From an uncultured Altererythrobacter sp. (lineage in GTDB: Bacteria > Pseudomonadota > Alphaproteobacteria > Sphingomonadales > Sphingomonadaceae), in the NCBI GenBank assembly GCA_938009055.1, contig CALLIO010000063.1, positions 1 through 17,434 on the forward strand: 17,434 bases of DNA. The letters run 5' to 3'. Position numbers and translations under genes: made by a program. Numbering within the stretch: the stretch's first letter is position 1; each line of letters starts with the position of its first letter. Positions 6,773 through 15,700 of the stretch are shown here, in pieces. The notes beneath the pieces were generated by a model, which was not told the DNA's origin, made no database searches, and saw only the letters and a program-made list of their open reading frames with translations.

Positions 6773-9736
6773 TTAGAACTTGAACCCAACCGAAGCGAAG
6801 AAGTCACGACCCAGCACATCGTAAGTGCTTGGGTATGTGTTGGCTTGCTCTTGGTTATCACCAAGGAGAAGGCCACTAGGCATGTTGGTCACGAAACCGT
6901 TGGCGTCAAACTCAGGAGCACCTGGAAGCGTGTTGAACAGGTTACGAACACCAAATGTGAACGTCACGTTCTCAGACACTTCAGCAGCCAGAGTTAGATC
7001 GAACAGATCGTAGCTAGGGATGCGCTCAACGCCATTGAATGCGGTGAAGTCAGTGCCATCATCGGCATCGTCCACACCAGACAGGTGGCGCCAACGGAGC
7101 GAAGTGGTCAGCGGACCGTCGTTCCAGCTTAGACGCGAAGTCCAGCTGAAGGACGGACGTGGGTCGCCAGTGTTGGGGCAAGCACCGCCAAACAGGCCAG
7201 CACACTCCGTAACAGCTGGAAGCGATTGCACCGGCTGAATGAAATATGTGTCTGTCCAAGTACCAAGGAACGAGAAGTCGAGGTTGGATTCCTCACCGCC
7301 CAAGATGCTGAAAGGCACCGATGTGCGATAGTTGACTTCAACGTCGACACCCGAAGTGCCCAGCTCAGCAACGTTCACACCAGATACAAGCGGTGGATTG
7401 TCGACTGAGATTGCACCGTCGCCATTACGGATGCCCACAAAAGGTTGGCAAACCACGTCGTTGGCATCCTGGACCGTGCCGTAGCACAGGTTCAGAAGGC
7501 CTTGGAGCGAACCACCAGCAACCGAGATCGCATCTTCGATGACAATGTCAAAGTAGTCAGCGGTGATTGTCAGACCAGGGATGAATTCAGGACGCAGCAC
7601 CACACCGAATGTGTAGCTGGTCGAGGTTTCTTCACCCAGATTTGGGTTACCGCCGAACAATGCAGGGATCTGCGCGTTCAACTGGATCGCCGCAGCGTTA
7701 CCAACGTTACCGGCAGGGACGCCAGTAGCAATACAGACGGCGTCTGCACCTGGGTTTGCTGCGAGGAAGGCTGGATCGCCACATGGATCGGTAGCGCCTG
7801 GGAAGCCAATTGCTTGGCCGCCGAACAGCTCGCTTACGTTCGGCGCGCGAACTGCGCGCTGATACTGACCACGAAGTTTGATCGATGGAATAACATCAAA
7901 CTCAGCACCGCCAGCGTATGTCCACACGCCGCCAACCGCTTCAAGCGAGTAGTCGGAATAGCGCGCCGCAGCGGTCACTTCGAGGCGTTGTGTCCCATTG
8001 TCAAAGACAGGAATGTTCAACTCACCGAAGATTTCCTTCACGTCATAAGCGCCATCAGTTGGGCTACCAGCGTTAAAGCCGATAACGTCACCCGATGCGA
8101 GCGCTGTATCAGGAAGGAATTGCGAGGCAACGCGACGATATTCTGCACCAACAGCGAAACCGATATCGCCAGCACCGCTGGTAACTTCACCCAAGAAGCC
8201 AGAGATCGAACCCGACGCAACTTCTACCGTTGAAATGTCACCATTCTGCGCTTGAATTTGCAGAGCAGCGACCATCTCAGGTGTCAGTGTGCCAGCACCG
8301 AATGGGTTGATCGCAACACCTGTGCCATCGAGGCCAGCCTGGAAGGCTGAGCGCGAGATGTTACCTTGCTGCACATTCGAGTTGCGTGTGCGCGAGTAGC
8401 TGTAATACGCATCATATTTCAAATTGTCGCTGATGTCGCCAGTCACGCCGCCAAGAACGCGGAATGCACTGCGCTCGTCGAGCGAGTTACGCGGTCCAGC
8501 TTCGAGCATGCGACGCTGAACAAACGCACTAACCACACCAAGCTCCGGTGCAGCAAGTGGGGAAAGACCGTTAGCAACGCGAAGAGCGTTTGCAGCGGCT
8601 TCGTTTGCGTCAAGTGTGTTCAATTCAGCGATGGTCGCCGCATCGAGGAATTGCGATACGGTCGCAATGTCGATGTTGAACGTGCCGGTCACTGGTGTAG
8701 CAGCCAGCTCTTGAGCTACGCGGTTGTTTACGAAAGAAACTTCAGTGTAAAAGCTGTGGCCATCCGAAAACTCATAATCGGCAAAACCACCCAGCAAGTA
8801 ACGCTCTTGCGGGACCTGCAGGTAGTTAACCGGTGCGTAGTTGTAAGTGTCGCCAGCGCGCGCGCGTGGTGAGCCTGGTGTATCGAAGATAGCGTCATCG
8901 ATGATGAGGCCTGTCGCCAAAGGCGCCGTGGTACCTGCAGCATCGATCGTTGTCGTGCCCGGTGAGTTCAAGCGGCCTTGCGGAACGGTTGACGAACCGA
9001 ACTGAAGACGGTTCACACCGAAGGTCTCACCACCAATAGCGAAGAATGAGAAATCTCGGTCGCCTTGGAAGATATCTTCACGCTTTGAATACTCAGCGAA
9101 AACCGTCGCGTTACCACGGCCGTCAGCGAAGCTTCCGCCAATCGCGCCGTAGATTTGATAACGCGCGCCATCGCCTTCTTGAGTGAGCGCATATTGGCCA
9201 CCCATTTCGATGCCATCAACCTGTTTGAGGTTGAAGTTGACAACGCCCGACATCGCATCCGAACCGTAAACGGCAGATGCACCACCGGTGACAACGTCCA
9301 CTGTTTCAATCAGGAAGTTCGGGATTGTGTTCAAATCGACGGTTTGTGTTGTGTCGTAAGACATCCACCGACGACCGTTGACCAACACCAAAGTGCGTGC
9401 TTCGCCAAGACCACGAAGGTCAAGCGTCGCCGTACCGTTGCCCGGGTTGTTAGAGTTTCCGGTAACACCGGGAACAACTTGAGGCAGCGAGTTCACTACA
9501 TTCTCGACGTTCACATCGCCGGTCAGCTGAAATTCTTCAGCACCAATCACCGCGATAGGAGCTGCAGTGTCGACGTTACGCTGTTGAATGCGCGAGCCGG
9601 TTACGACGATGAAGTTTTCTTCAGCAGCTTCGGCAGCTGCATCTTCAGCATCTTGTGCAATAGCTGGAGTAGCAACCATGGCACCTGCCATGATTGTACC
9701 GGCCAGCAACGAAGCTTTGTTAAAACGGTTGGACAT
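6773..9736 (-). CDS. TonB-dependent outer-membrane receptor 1
   Basis: A 987-residue receptor. The signal peptide MSNRFNKASLLAGTIMAGAM continues to TPAIAQ, with likely cleavage near residue 27-28. After an acidic Ala/Glu linker comes a TonB-box-like FIVVTGSR (42-49), then the plug: LDLRGLGEARTLVLVNGRRW (105-124) and VVTGGASAVYGSDAMSGVVNF (148-168, continuous). The remaining ~800 residues have the alternating pattern of a 22-strand barrel and end in aromatic FASVGFKF, as expected for outer-membrane assembly. Paired cysteines in several segments (LCYG...VCQP, ECAG...ACPN) may form loop disulfides. The frame stays open 42 codons upstream, but AAGGGG at 9743-9748 and the signal peptide fix the start at 9736. 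The ligand is unknown; a peptidase and a second receptor lie nearby. Its own promoter is in 9737-9961. Confidence 0.93.
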   Translation of the reverse strand: MSNRFNKASLLAGTIMAGAMVATPAIAQDAEDAAAEAAEENFIVVTGSRIQQRNVDTAAPIAVIGAEEFQLTGDVNVENVVNSLPQVVPGVTGNSNNPGNGTATLDLRGLGEARTLVLVNGRRWMSYDTTQTVDLNTIPNFLIETVDVVTGGASAVYGSDAMSGVVNFNLKQVDGIEMGGQYALTQEGDGARYQIYGAIGGSFADGRGNATVFAEYSKREDIFQGDRDFSFFAIGGETFGVNRLQFGSSTVPQGRLNSPGTTTIDAAGTTAPLATGLIIDDAIFDTPGSPRARAGDTYNYAPVNYLQVPQERYLLGGFADYEFSDGHSFYTEVSFVNNRVAQELAATPVTGTFNIDIATVSQFLDAATIAELNTLDANEAAANALRVANGLSPLAAPELGVVSAFVQRRMLEAGPRNSLDERSAFRVLGGVTGDISDNLKYDAYYSYSRTRNSNVQQGNISRSAFQAGLDGTGVAINPFGAGTLTPEMVAALQIQAQNGDISTVEVASGSISGFLGEVTSGAGDIGFAVGAEYRRVASQFLPDTALASGDVIGFNAGSPTDGAYDVKEIFGELNIPVFDNGTQRLEVTAAARYSDYSLEAVGGVWTYAGGAEFDVIPSIKLRGQYQRAVRAPNVSELFGGQAIGFPGATDPCGDPAFLAANPGADAVCIATGVPAGNVGNAAAIQLNAQIPALFGGNPNLGEETSTSYTFGVVLRPEFIPGLTITADYFDIVIEDAISVAGGSLQGLLNLCYGTVQDANDVVCQPFVGIRNGDGAISVDNPPLVSGVNVAELGTSGVDVEVNYRTSVPFSILGGEESNLDFSFLGTWTDTYFIQPVQSLPAVTECAGLFGGACPNTGDPRPSFSWTSRLSWNDGPLTTSLRWRHLSGVDDADDGTDFTAFNGVERIPSYDLFDLTLAAEVSENVTFTFGVRNLFNTLPGAPEFDANGFVTNMPSGLLLGDNQEQANTYPSTYDVLGRDFFASVGFKF

Positions 9737-9742
9737 TCCAAT

Positions 9743-9748
9743 CCCCTT
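9743..9748 (-). promoter_or_regulatory. Ribosome binding site of TBDR 1
   Basis: AAGGGG on the minus strand lies six bases before ATG 9736. It decides this start over the ATG at 9862, which would put 42 non-signal residues in front of a clear signal peptide. Confidence 0.75.
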
Positions 9749-9783
9749 AGATGTCAGCCGCCACCACGACGGCCGAATGTCAC

Positions 9784-9808
9784 AAAAAAACCTCGGGACA
9801 ATTCCCGA
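9784..9808 (-). terminator. Hairpin plus T7 tract in the TBDR 1 leader (possible attenuator)
   Basis: TCGGGA (9793-9798) and TCCCGA (9803-9808) form a perfect 6-bp stem with a 4-base loop. On the minus strand the stem is followed by GG and seven T (9790-9784). This is a small intrinsic-terminator shape, placed about 50-70 bases before the TBDR 1 start codon and downstream of any room for its promoter. Confidence 0.45.
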
Positions 9809-9828
9809 ATAGGGTGCCTTTAGGACAT

Positions 9829-9842
9829 GGTTTACGCAAACC
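9829..9842. promoter_or_regulatory. Inverted repeat upstream of TBDR 1, possible operator
   Basis: GGTTT-ACGC-AAACC is a perfect 5-bp dyad about 95 bases upstream of the TBDR 1 start and 120 bases upstream of the divergent secreted-protein gene. The rest of the 225-bp divergent region (9737-9961) also holds a direct repeat GTTACA-GTTG-GTTACA at 9895-9910, which could belong to the plus-strand promoter. No confident -10 element was found. Confidence 0.3.
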
Positions 9843-9948
9843 GCAATCCGGCAAGGGGGCAATCGCGAGGTATCTACGCAACTGTGGCAATCGTGTTACA
9901 GTTGGTTACACGGGCGAAATATGCGAGCAGGTTTCACCGCGCAGCAAG

Positions 9949-9953
9949 AGGAG
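9949..9953 (+). promoter_or_regulatory. Ribosome binding site of the small secreted protein
   Basis: AGGAG lies eight bases before ATG 9962. With the signal peptide that follows, it sets this start rather than the ATG at 9827. Confidence 0.75.
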
Positions 9954-9961
9954 CAAGACCG

Positions 9962-10513
9962 ATGCGCCCATTTATGGTGGCAAGCCTGCCAATCGCCCTG
10001 CTTTTTTCGGGCCCGGCAGCAATTGCTCAGGATGCGCCCGCGTCTGACAGTGAACAGGCAGGCTATCTAGAGAGGATCAAAAACTGCCAAACAATCGAGA
10101 ATGATGCCGAGCGTCTGGCGTGTTTTGACACATCCGTTGCCTCAATGGTGTCCGCAACGGAGAGCGGCGAGGTGCAGGTTCTCAATCAGCAAGATGTTGA
10201 GAAGACGCGCCGCAGTCTCTTTGGTTTTAACCTGCCAAACCTGAGCATATTCGGTGGCAGCGATGACGACAGCAAGGAAGCCAAGCAAAAGCGCAACCTT
10301 CTGGAGACCAAGATCACCAGCGTGCATTACGCAAATAGCAACGAGATATTCTTCGTGACTGAAGAGGGCGCCACTTGGCGTATCTCAAATGCCCCGAAAC
10401 GGCTGCGCACAGTTGAAGTTGGCCAAACGGTGGTCTTCAAACGCGCCGCCATGGGCAGCTTCTTCATCCGCATCAACGGGCAGACAGGCGTCAAAGGGCG
10501 CCGCGTTCGCTAA
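9962..10513 (+). CDS. Small secreted or periplasmic protein of unknown function
   Basis: A 183-residue protein not assigned to a named family. It begins with a signal peptide (MRPFMVASLPIALLFSGPAA, then IAQ; likely cleavage after residue 22-23). It then has NCQTIENDAERLACFDT (41-57) with C42 and C54, a pattern seen in several small exported proteins, among them the VasI/TagO type ('C......RL.C.D'). The middle is variable and charged (SDDDSKEAKQKR around 100-111). The C-terminal 70 residues are mainly predicted beta: EIFFVTEEGATWRIS, TVEVGQTVVFKRAAMGSFFI, ending in basic GVKGRRVR. The C-terminal part looks like a small beta-barrel or OB-like fold. It is transcribed divergently from TBDR 1 and alone, with a terminator after it. 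There is no lipobox cysteine. A type VI secretion role is not suggested by any neighbour. Confidence 0.75.
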   Translation: MRPFMVASLPIALLFSGPAAIAQDAPASDSEQAGYLERIKNCQTIENDAERLACFDTSVASMVSATESGEVQVLNQQDVEKTRRSLFGFNLPNLSIFGGSDDDSKEAKQKRNLLETKITSVHYANSNEIFFVTEEGATWRISNAPKRLRTVEVGQTVVFKRAAMGSFFIRINGQTGVKGRRVR

Positions 10514-10555
10514 CTTTCTTCGGAATAGCCGCGCTCAACGGATAATCCGCAAAAC

Positions 10556-10587
10556 AAAAGGGCCCGCCGCAATGGCGAGCCCTTTTT
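10556..10587. terminator. Bidirectional intrinsic terminator between the secreted protein and S9 peptidase genes
   Basis: AAAAGGGC (10556-10563) pairs with GCCCTTTT (10579-10586), with an inner CGCC/GGCG stem. It has a T-rich tail on the plus strand and a T-tract on the minus strand from the A-run at 10559-10556. The convergent genes end at 10513 and 10621, so it can serve both. Confidence 0.85.
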
Positions 10588-10620
10588 CCTTGGCGCTAGG
10601 CCCATTCTTTCGTTCAGACC

Positions 10621-12618
10621 CTAAAGTCCGTCCGGCCCGCAATCATTGGCCAAGAAGTCGAGCATCTTGGTGTAGAGCGTTTTCTGATGGTTAAACATCA
10701 GATTGTTGTGATCCACGCCTTTGAGAGTAAGGTACTGGGCCATATTGGCTTTACCTGCCCGCTCCATAGCTTTCTGGTAGTCTTTCAGGTGATAGTAACG
10801 CACCCGCGAATCCACATCGCCGTGAGCGACCAGAATGGGGATATTGGTCTTCTCCACATTCTCGATCGGGTTGACCCCAATCATGCCCCGGCGCTGAGCC
10901 CAGTCATCAATTGCTTTGGACCCGCCAGGACTGCTGCGTGCGCGATAAGATTTCGCTGGATCAGAAACGCCGGCCATGGTGATGGCGCATTGGTAGATAT
11001 TGTCCTCACGCTGCGACGCAACAAACGCCGCGTAACCGCCATATGACCAACCATAGAAGGCCACGCGATTGGGATCAGCGAGCCCTTGCTCGATCAGATA
11101 GAGCGCGCCGTCGTCCTTATCATCCTGCATGGCGAGACCGTGTTCGCCATAGCCAGCGTCAAAGTGCGACTTGCCCCAGCCCGTTGAAATGCGGTTTTGG
11201 GGATAGAGGACCATATAGCCGTTGTTCGCGAGCATTTGGCCTATTTCATTGTAGGTTTGCACCGCATTGACGTGTGGTCCACCGTGGTGCTGCACGACAA
11301 GCGGGAAGGGCCCCTCACCCTTTGGAATGGTCAAGTAAGCAGGGATCATCCGCCCATCACGCGCCTTGTATCGGATGTATTTCACATCAGACAGCTGGTC
11401 AGGCGAAACCAAGGGATTGGTGCTTCCCAACTTGGCCATCTTGCCGTCTTTGACAAGCCAGAAGGATACAGGATCGCGTGGCCCAAGGTTGCGCACAACC
11501 ATTGTGTTTCCATCGCGTGATCGGCTGGTAATATCCAATTGGTGGGCATGAGGAATCTGTTGTTCGAGGGCCTCGTAAAGAGCCTTCTCTTCCTCATCAA
11601 ACCAATGGCGCTCGCGCTTAGCCCCTGGGTAAACCGCGGCGACCAGCTTATTGTTCCCTGGAATCGAATGAGTTTGAACGCTCATCACATCGGCATTTTC
11701 ATCCTGGAACAGTTTTTTGCCGAACTGGCCCGTGCGGAAATCAAATTCCCAAAGAGCAGCTTTGTCTTCGCCATTACGGTTGTCGATGATGTAGCCGATA
11801 TTGGGATCTTCGGCGCTAAAACCGCGCAGTCCCTGAAAACCGCCAAGAATCCGATAGAGGTTCTCATGATCGTCGAGGTCATATTCTTCACCGAACTGAG
11901 TCCATGATTTTTCGCCAGGGCGGCGGAAATAGTAGCTCAGCTTTTTCGTCTGGTTGTCATAACCCTCCGCATAGCGAGGATTACCCTCATCATCGAACTG
12001 CAGGTTGGAATATTTCTCATTCCCCTTGATCACAAGTTGCCGCTTACCGCTTCTCAGATCGAACCGGTAGTACGAAGTCGCGCGAAACGCTGCGAATGGA
12101 TCGACCCCTCCAAGTGAACCTGGAACGGCGTTGCCGGCGCCAACCAGAATGTGATTGGGCTCGCTGGGAAGTGTATTCTCGATGCCGAAGTTTCCATCGA
12201 CTGCCGAGAACTTATTTTTCTCAAGATTGTAGAAATACGCTTTGTAGCTACGGTGGTCTTCTTCAGGACGCGTGACGCGCTTGCGAACTTCCTGCCATGC
12301 CGCACCGAAAATATGATTGTCGCTCACCCAGCGAGCGGTGATGATTTCCATCGGGTCGGCTGCGAGACGCCGTAGCGGCTTCGACAGATCGTCAGTCTTG
12401 TAAACTTCCAAGACGTAGTCGCCTTCGCGGCTTTCGACCTTGTGGACGAGCAGATGCTTGCCGTCAGGCGAGACCTGCACCGTATTAACAACGTTACGCA
12501 GAGCCCAGACATCAACGGGAACAGTTTGCGAAGTCTGAGCGCCTACAGTTGAGGCACTAAGGCCAAGCGCGGTCATTCCGAGCGTGGCGGCGGCTAGGGG
12601 GATTTTGAACATTTTCAT
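10621..12618 (-). CDS. Exported S9-family (prolyl-oligopeptidase-like) serine peptidase
   Basis: A 665-residue enzyme with a signal peptide (MKMFKIPLAAATLGMTALGL, SASTVGAQ; cleavage about residue 27), so probably periplasmic. Residues about 40-400 carry WD-like repeats that suit a beta-propeller (VSPDGKHLLVHK, LWEFDFRTGQFG, ITSRSRDGNTMVVRN). About 420-665 form the alpha/beta-hydrolase domain: HGGPH (445-449, oxyanion region), nucleophile S525 in GWSYGGY, D603 in HGDVDSRV and H637 in KGVDHNN, giving a complete triad. Such S9 enzymes release di- or tripeptides or acyl amino acids; exact specificity cannot be read. ATG 12618 has GAGAG at 12627-12631. The ATG two codons in (12612) is a weaker alternative. 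It lies downstream of TBDR 2 on the same strand, behind a terminator. Confidence 0.9.
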   Translation of the reverse strand: MKMFKIPLAAATLGMTALGLSASTVGAQTSQTVPVDVWALRNVVNTVQVSPDGKHLLVHKVESREGDYVLEVYKTDDLSKPLRRLAADPMEIITARWVSDNHIFGAAWQEVRKRVTRPEEDHRSYKAYFYNLEKNKFSAVDGNFGIENTLPSEPNHILVGAGNAVPGSLGGVDPFAAFRATSYYRFDLRSGKRQLVIKGNEKYSNLQFDDEGNPRYAEGYDNQTKKLSYYFRRPGEKSWTQFGEEYDLDDHENLYRILGGFQGLRGFSAEDPNIGYIIDNRNGEDKAALWEFDFRTGQFGKKLFQDENADVMSVQTHSIPGNNKLVAAVYPGAKRERHWFDEEEKALYEALEQQIPHAHQLDITSRSRDGNTMVVRNLGPRDPVSFWLVKDGKMAKLGSTNPLVSPDQLSDVKYIRYKARDGRMIPAYLTIPKGEGPFPLVVQHHGGPHVNAVQTYNEIGQMLANNGYMVLYPQNRISTGWGKSHFDAGYGEHGLAMQDDKDDGALYLIEQGLADPNRVAFYGWSYGGYAAFVASQREDNIYQCAITMAGVSDPAKSYRARSSPGGSKAIDDWAQRRGMIGVNPIENVEKTNIPILVAHGDVDSRVRYYHLKDYQKAMERAGKANMAQYLTLKGVDHNNLMFNHQKTLYTKMLDFLANDCGPDGL

Positions 12619-12626
12619 CAAATCGA

Positions 12627-12631
12627 CTCTC
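12627..12631 (-). promoter_or_regulatory. Ribosome binding site of the S9 peptidase
   Basis: GAGAG on the minus strand is eight bases before ATG 12618. It favours that start over the open frame to 12678, whose extra 20 codons run through the terminator stem. Confidence 0.5.
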
Positions 12632-12662
12632 AACTCAAAGCTTCGGGATTCGTCATAAAACC

Positions 12663-12703
12663 AAAAAAGCGGCCCCATCGCAACCCGACGGAACCGCTTT
12701 TTT
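12663..12703 (-). terminator. Strong intrinsic terminator after TBDR 2
   Basis: A perfect 10-bp inverted repeat, AAAAAAGCGG (12663-12672) and CCGCTTTTTT (12694-12703), surrounds a 21-base loop. On the minus strand it gives a GC-core stem ending in a T-tract, 23 bases after the TBDR 2 stop codon. Because both arms carry A/T runs it could also act on the plus strand, but there is no plus-strand gene to end here. Confidence 0.88.
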
Positions 12704-12725
12704 AGCTAGTCAATCATGAATGGAT

Positions 12726-15700
12726 TTAGAATGCATACTGGAAGGACAGGAAGAACTCACGTCCGTCGTAGTCATAACCAGCACCGATAATGGTGTTCGC
12801 AATGTCCAGTACCTCGGTACCATCAACCTGTGGTGGCGCGGTGTTGAATATATTATCAACGCCGGCAATCACAGTGAGGTTTCCATCCCGATACCGAACA
12901 GAAGCTGCATGGTAGAAGATTTCGTTAGCGAAACCAACGTCACGGCAGAACACGCCATCACCTGCAACTACACCATCAGGAATGAAAGCGCCCGTTACAG
13001 GGTCGTTCGAGCCCGAGCCATTACCCAAGCAGGTGTTGCTGGTGAAGCCAGTGAACTGGCCGTCTGGACCGCGGCCAAACACGTCGCTGAATTCGTCAAT
13101 TCCGACGACATCCTGTTCAACACGCGAGGTGTAATCCACCTGCCAAGTGAAGAGGAACTTGTCCACCTCAGCTGAGAATGTGGCAAAACCAGACCATTCT
13201 GCAAAGCTTGGCTCACCAGCATCGTCATCAAACGTTTCGGAACCATCGTCGTTGATGAACAGCGAACTGCGTTCGATCAGATGGTTGGCACGAATGTTAA
13301 GACCAAGGTCAACACTCTCGCCGAACAGGGTCACATCCTTGCCGAAAGTTGCATTGATATCGATACCACGAACGCTTTCGCTGTTCAGGTTAAGGAACCC
13401 TTGGAAAACGTCGCTGACCAGCTGACGGCCTGTGGCATCGGTGGAGATACGATCACAGAACGGGCTGCGTGTGCCATCATCACGAGCAAAACAGTCATTA
13501 ATGATGAACTGGGCACTTGGCTCAACGATCGAATCTGCAAGCTTGATGTCAAAGTAAGTGGCGCCAATAGCTACTTCATAGCCATCTCCGAAGGTTTCGT
13601 CGAAGGAGAAACCGGCCGTAATTGACCGCGATGTTTCAGGATCAATATCCAAGCTACCGCCCGACACGGTTTGAACACTGCTTGTCTGGATCGGAGGCAA
13701 TGAACCACCCGTTGTTGGATCGATGTCGAGACCAACGGTGGTTGGATCACGACCTTCTCGGACACAGTTGGCGAGAACTGTCTGATCGCGATTATCCAGC
13801 GTCGGATCATATGTTTCAGTAGCAGCGTCGAACGCAGCATCTGGAACCGCACATGGATCAAACAAGTTCAGGAAGCCCGACTGACCAGCGAGGAAGTTCT
13901 CGCGAAGGTTCGGAGCGCGGAACGATGTACCATATGTCGCGCGCAGCAACAGTGGAGCAATCGGACGCCAACCACCTTTGATCGAATAGGTGAAGTTGGT
14001 TCCGTAGAACTCATGGTTGGTTACGCGACCAGCCAAATCGAGATCGAGCTGCTCAACCCAAGGCTTATCGGCCTGAAGCGGAATAGATACCTCGGCGAAA
14101 CCTTCAATCAGACGCGCGCTACCTACGGCACCGCTATCGTTGAAGAAGCCAAAGAAGAGACCGTTCGAAGCGACAAAGTTTGGTGTCGAATCAATTTTAT
14201 CGTCACGATATTCTGCGCCGACAACGGCACCAACTGACCCAGCTGGAAGCTCGAACAGATCGCCGGTTGCAAAGGCACTCAAGAAGATCTGCTCATATGT
14301 CGTGTCAAAGTCACGATTGCCAAACAAGTAATCGCGCTCAGCCGCAGTTTCAAAGTCACCGATCGCAGTGCCAAGCAGGCTTGCAGAGAACAGGTTAACC
14401 GGAACACACCCTTGAACCAGATCAGGAGCGGCCAGGTCTGGATTGGCCAGAGCAGCCGTATCGCAAGGTGCAATAGATGGCGGGTTACCAACGATTTGCG
14501 ACACCAAGCCAGTGCCGAAATCTACGCCGTTGTCATAATCATCGGCGATACCGTCACCGTTATTGTCCACAACGCCATCGCCATCGAAATCCTGTGTCGG
14601 GTCGATACCGATTGCAAGCGCCAGACGGTCTTCACGAATACCGACAACGCGCGAGGTACCTTCTGCACGAGAATAGGTTCCCGATGCTTCAAAGGTCCAG
14701 CTTGAACCAATGAACGGAAGGTCGCCGCGAACACCCAATGTGGCGCGGTATTGCTCCTGCACAACATCAGTGTTGTTGCGGTCACCCACTACGCCAAAGA
14801 TTGGCGTAACAGGCAAGGCGCCAAACGAGCCGAGACCGGTTCCGAACGTAGCGTCTTGCGCACCCCGACAATCAACGCCACCCGCCGCAGCCGGGTTACA
14901 TGGGTTGAACGGGTTGTCATCTGGAACGCTAGGGAAAATTTGCGCGTTAAACTCAGTGTCCGCCGTAATCTCAGCGCGGCTGTACAGCGCTTCGAAGAAT
15001 GGTGTGATGTTTGCACCACCGGGGAAGGTGTATTCACCATAGGCCAACACGTTGATCAGCTTTTGCTGGCTCAAGAACGTCGCATCTTGGTTAGTACCGT
15101 TGAGGTTTTGCTCGTTCAGGAAGTCGACATCACGGATCCCATCACCGTCGGCATCGATAGGGCCGCCAGCGAAGAACGACTCATTGTATCCTGGGACACC
15201 GGAGTTGCCCGGACCATCGGTGAAATAAACCGAACCAATGTTTGTGAACGGGATGAATACCCGGCCCGAGAAACCTTGCTGTGCACATTCACTAGACGAT
15301 GTAGTGATTGTGCCACCACTTTGCGCCAGAGCATTGGCCTGTTGGTCGATGCCCAAAGTGCGGATTTCACCGTCCTGTGTAACCTCGCGCTGGGTTGTAC
15401 AACCACGGAAGAAGTCCCTGTCGCGGATGCGGAGCTGATCGCGGAAGTCATATTCTGCGCCGACACCGAAGAAGCCGCGGTCATTGTTCATGCCCCAGGC
15501 TGCGCTGACAGTGTAGTCCTCGCCCGCACCTTGCGGATTGACTTCACCACGAGCGAACAGTTCAAGCCCGTCAAAGTCCTGCCGCAGGATCACGTTGACA
15601 ACACCTGCAACAGCATCGGAACCGTAAACAGATGAAGCACCGTCTGTGATCAGCTCGAAACGATCGATCAGCGAGCCCGGCAAAAGGTTAAGCGAAGGAG

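Noticed and set aside
7445..8233. Long plus-strand open frame (262 codons) inside TBDR 1
   Set aside because: It lies wholly antisense to a clear receptor gene, has no recognisable domain and a Cys/Arg-rich composition typical of a shadow frame. No ribosome binding site was seen.
9737..9862. 42-residue N-terminal extension of TBDR 1 (start at 9862)
   Set aside because: The extension runs through the leader hairpin and precedes a good signal peptide and AAGGGG ribosome binding site at ATG 9736.
9962..10513. Type VI secretion component (VasI/TagO-like) from the RLACFD motif
   Set aside because: Only a short motif is shared and no type VI gene is nearby, so it was left as unknown.
14751..15635. 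Long plus-strand open frame (294 codons) inside TBDR 2
   Set aside because: It is antisense to the receptor with no family features. It stays open because of the codon bias of the highly biased receptor gene.
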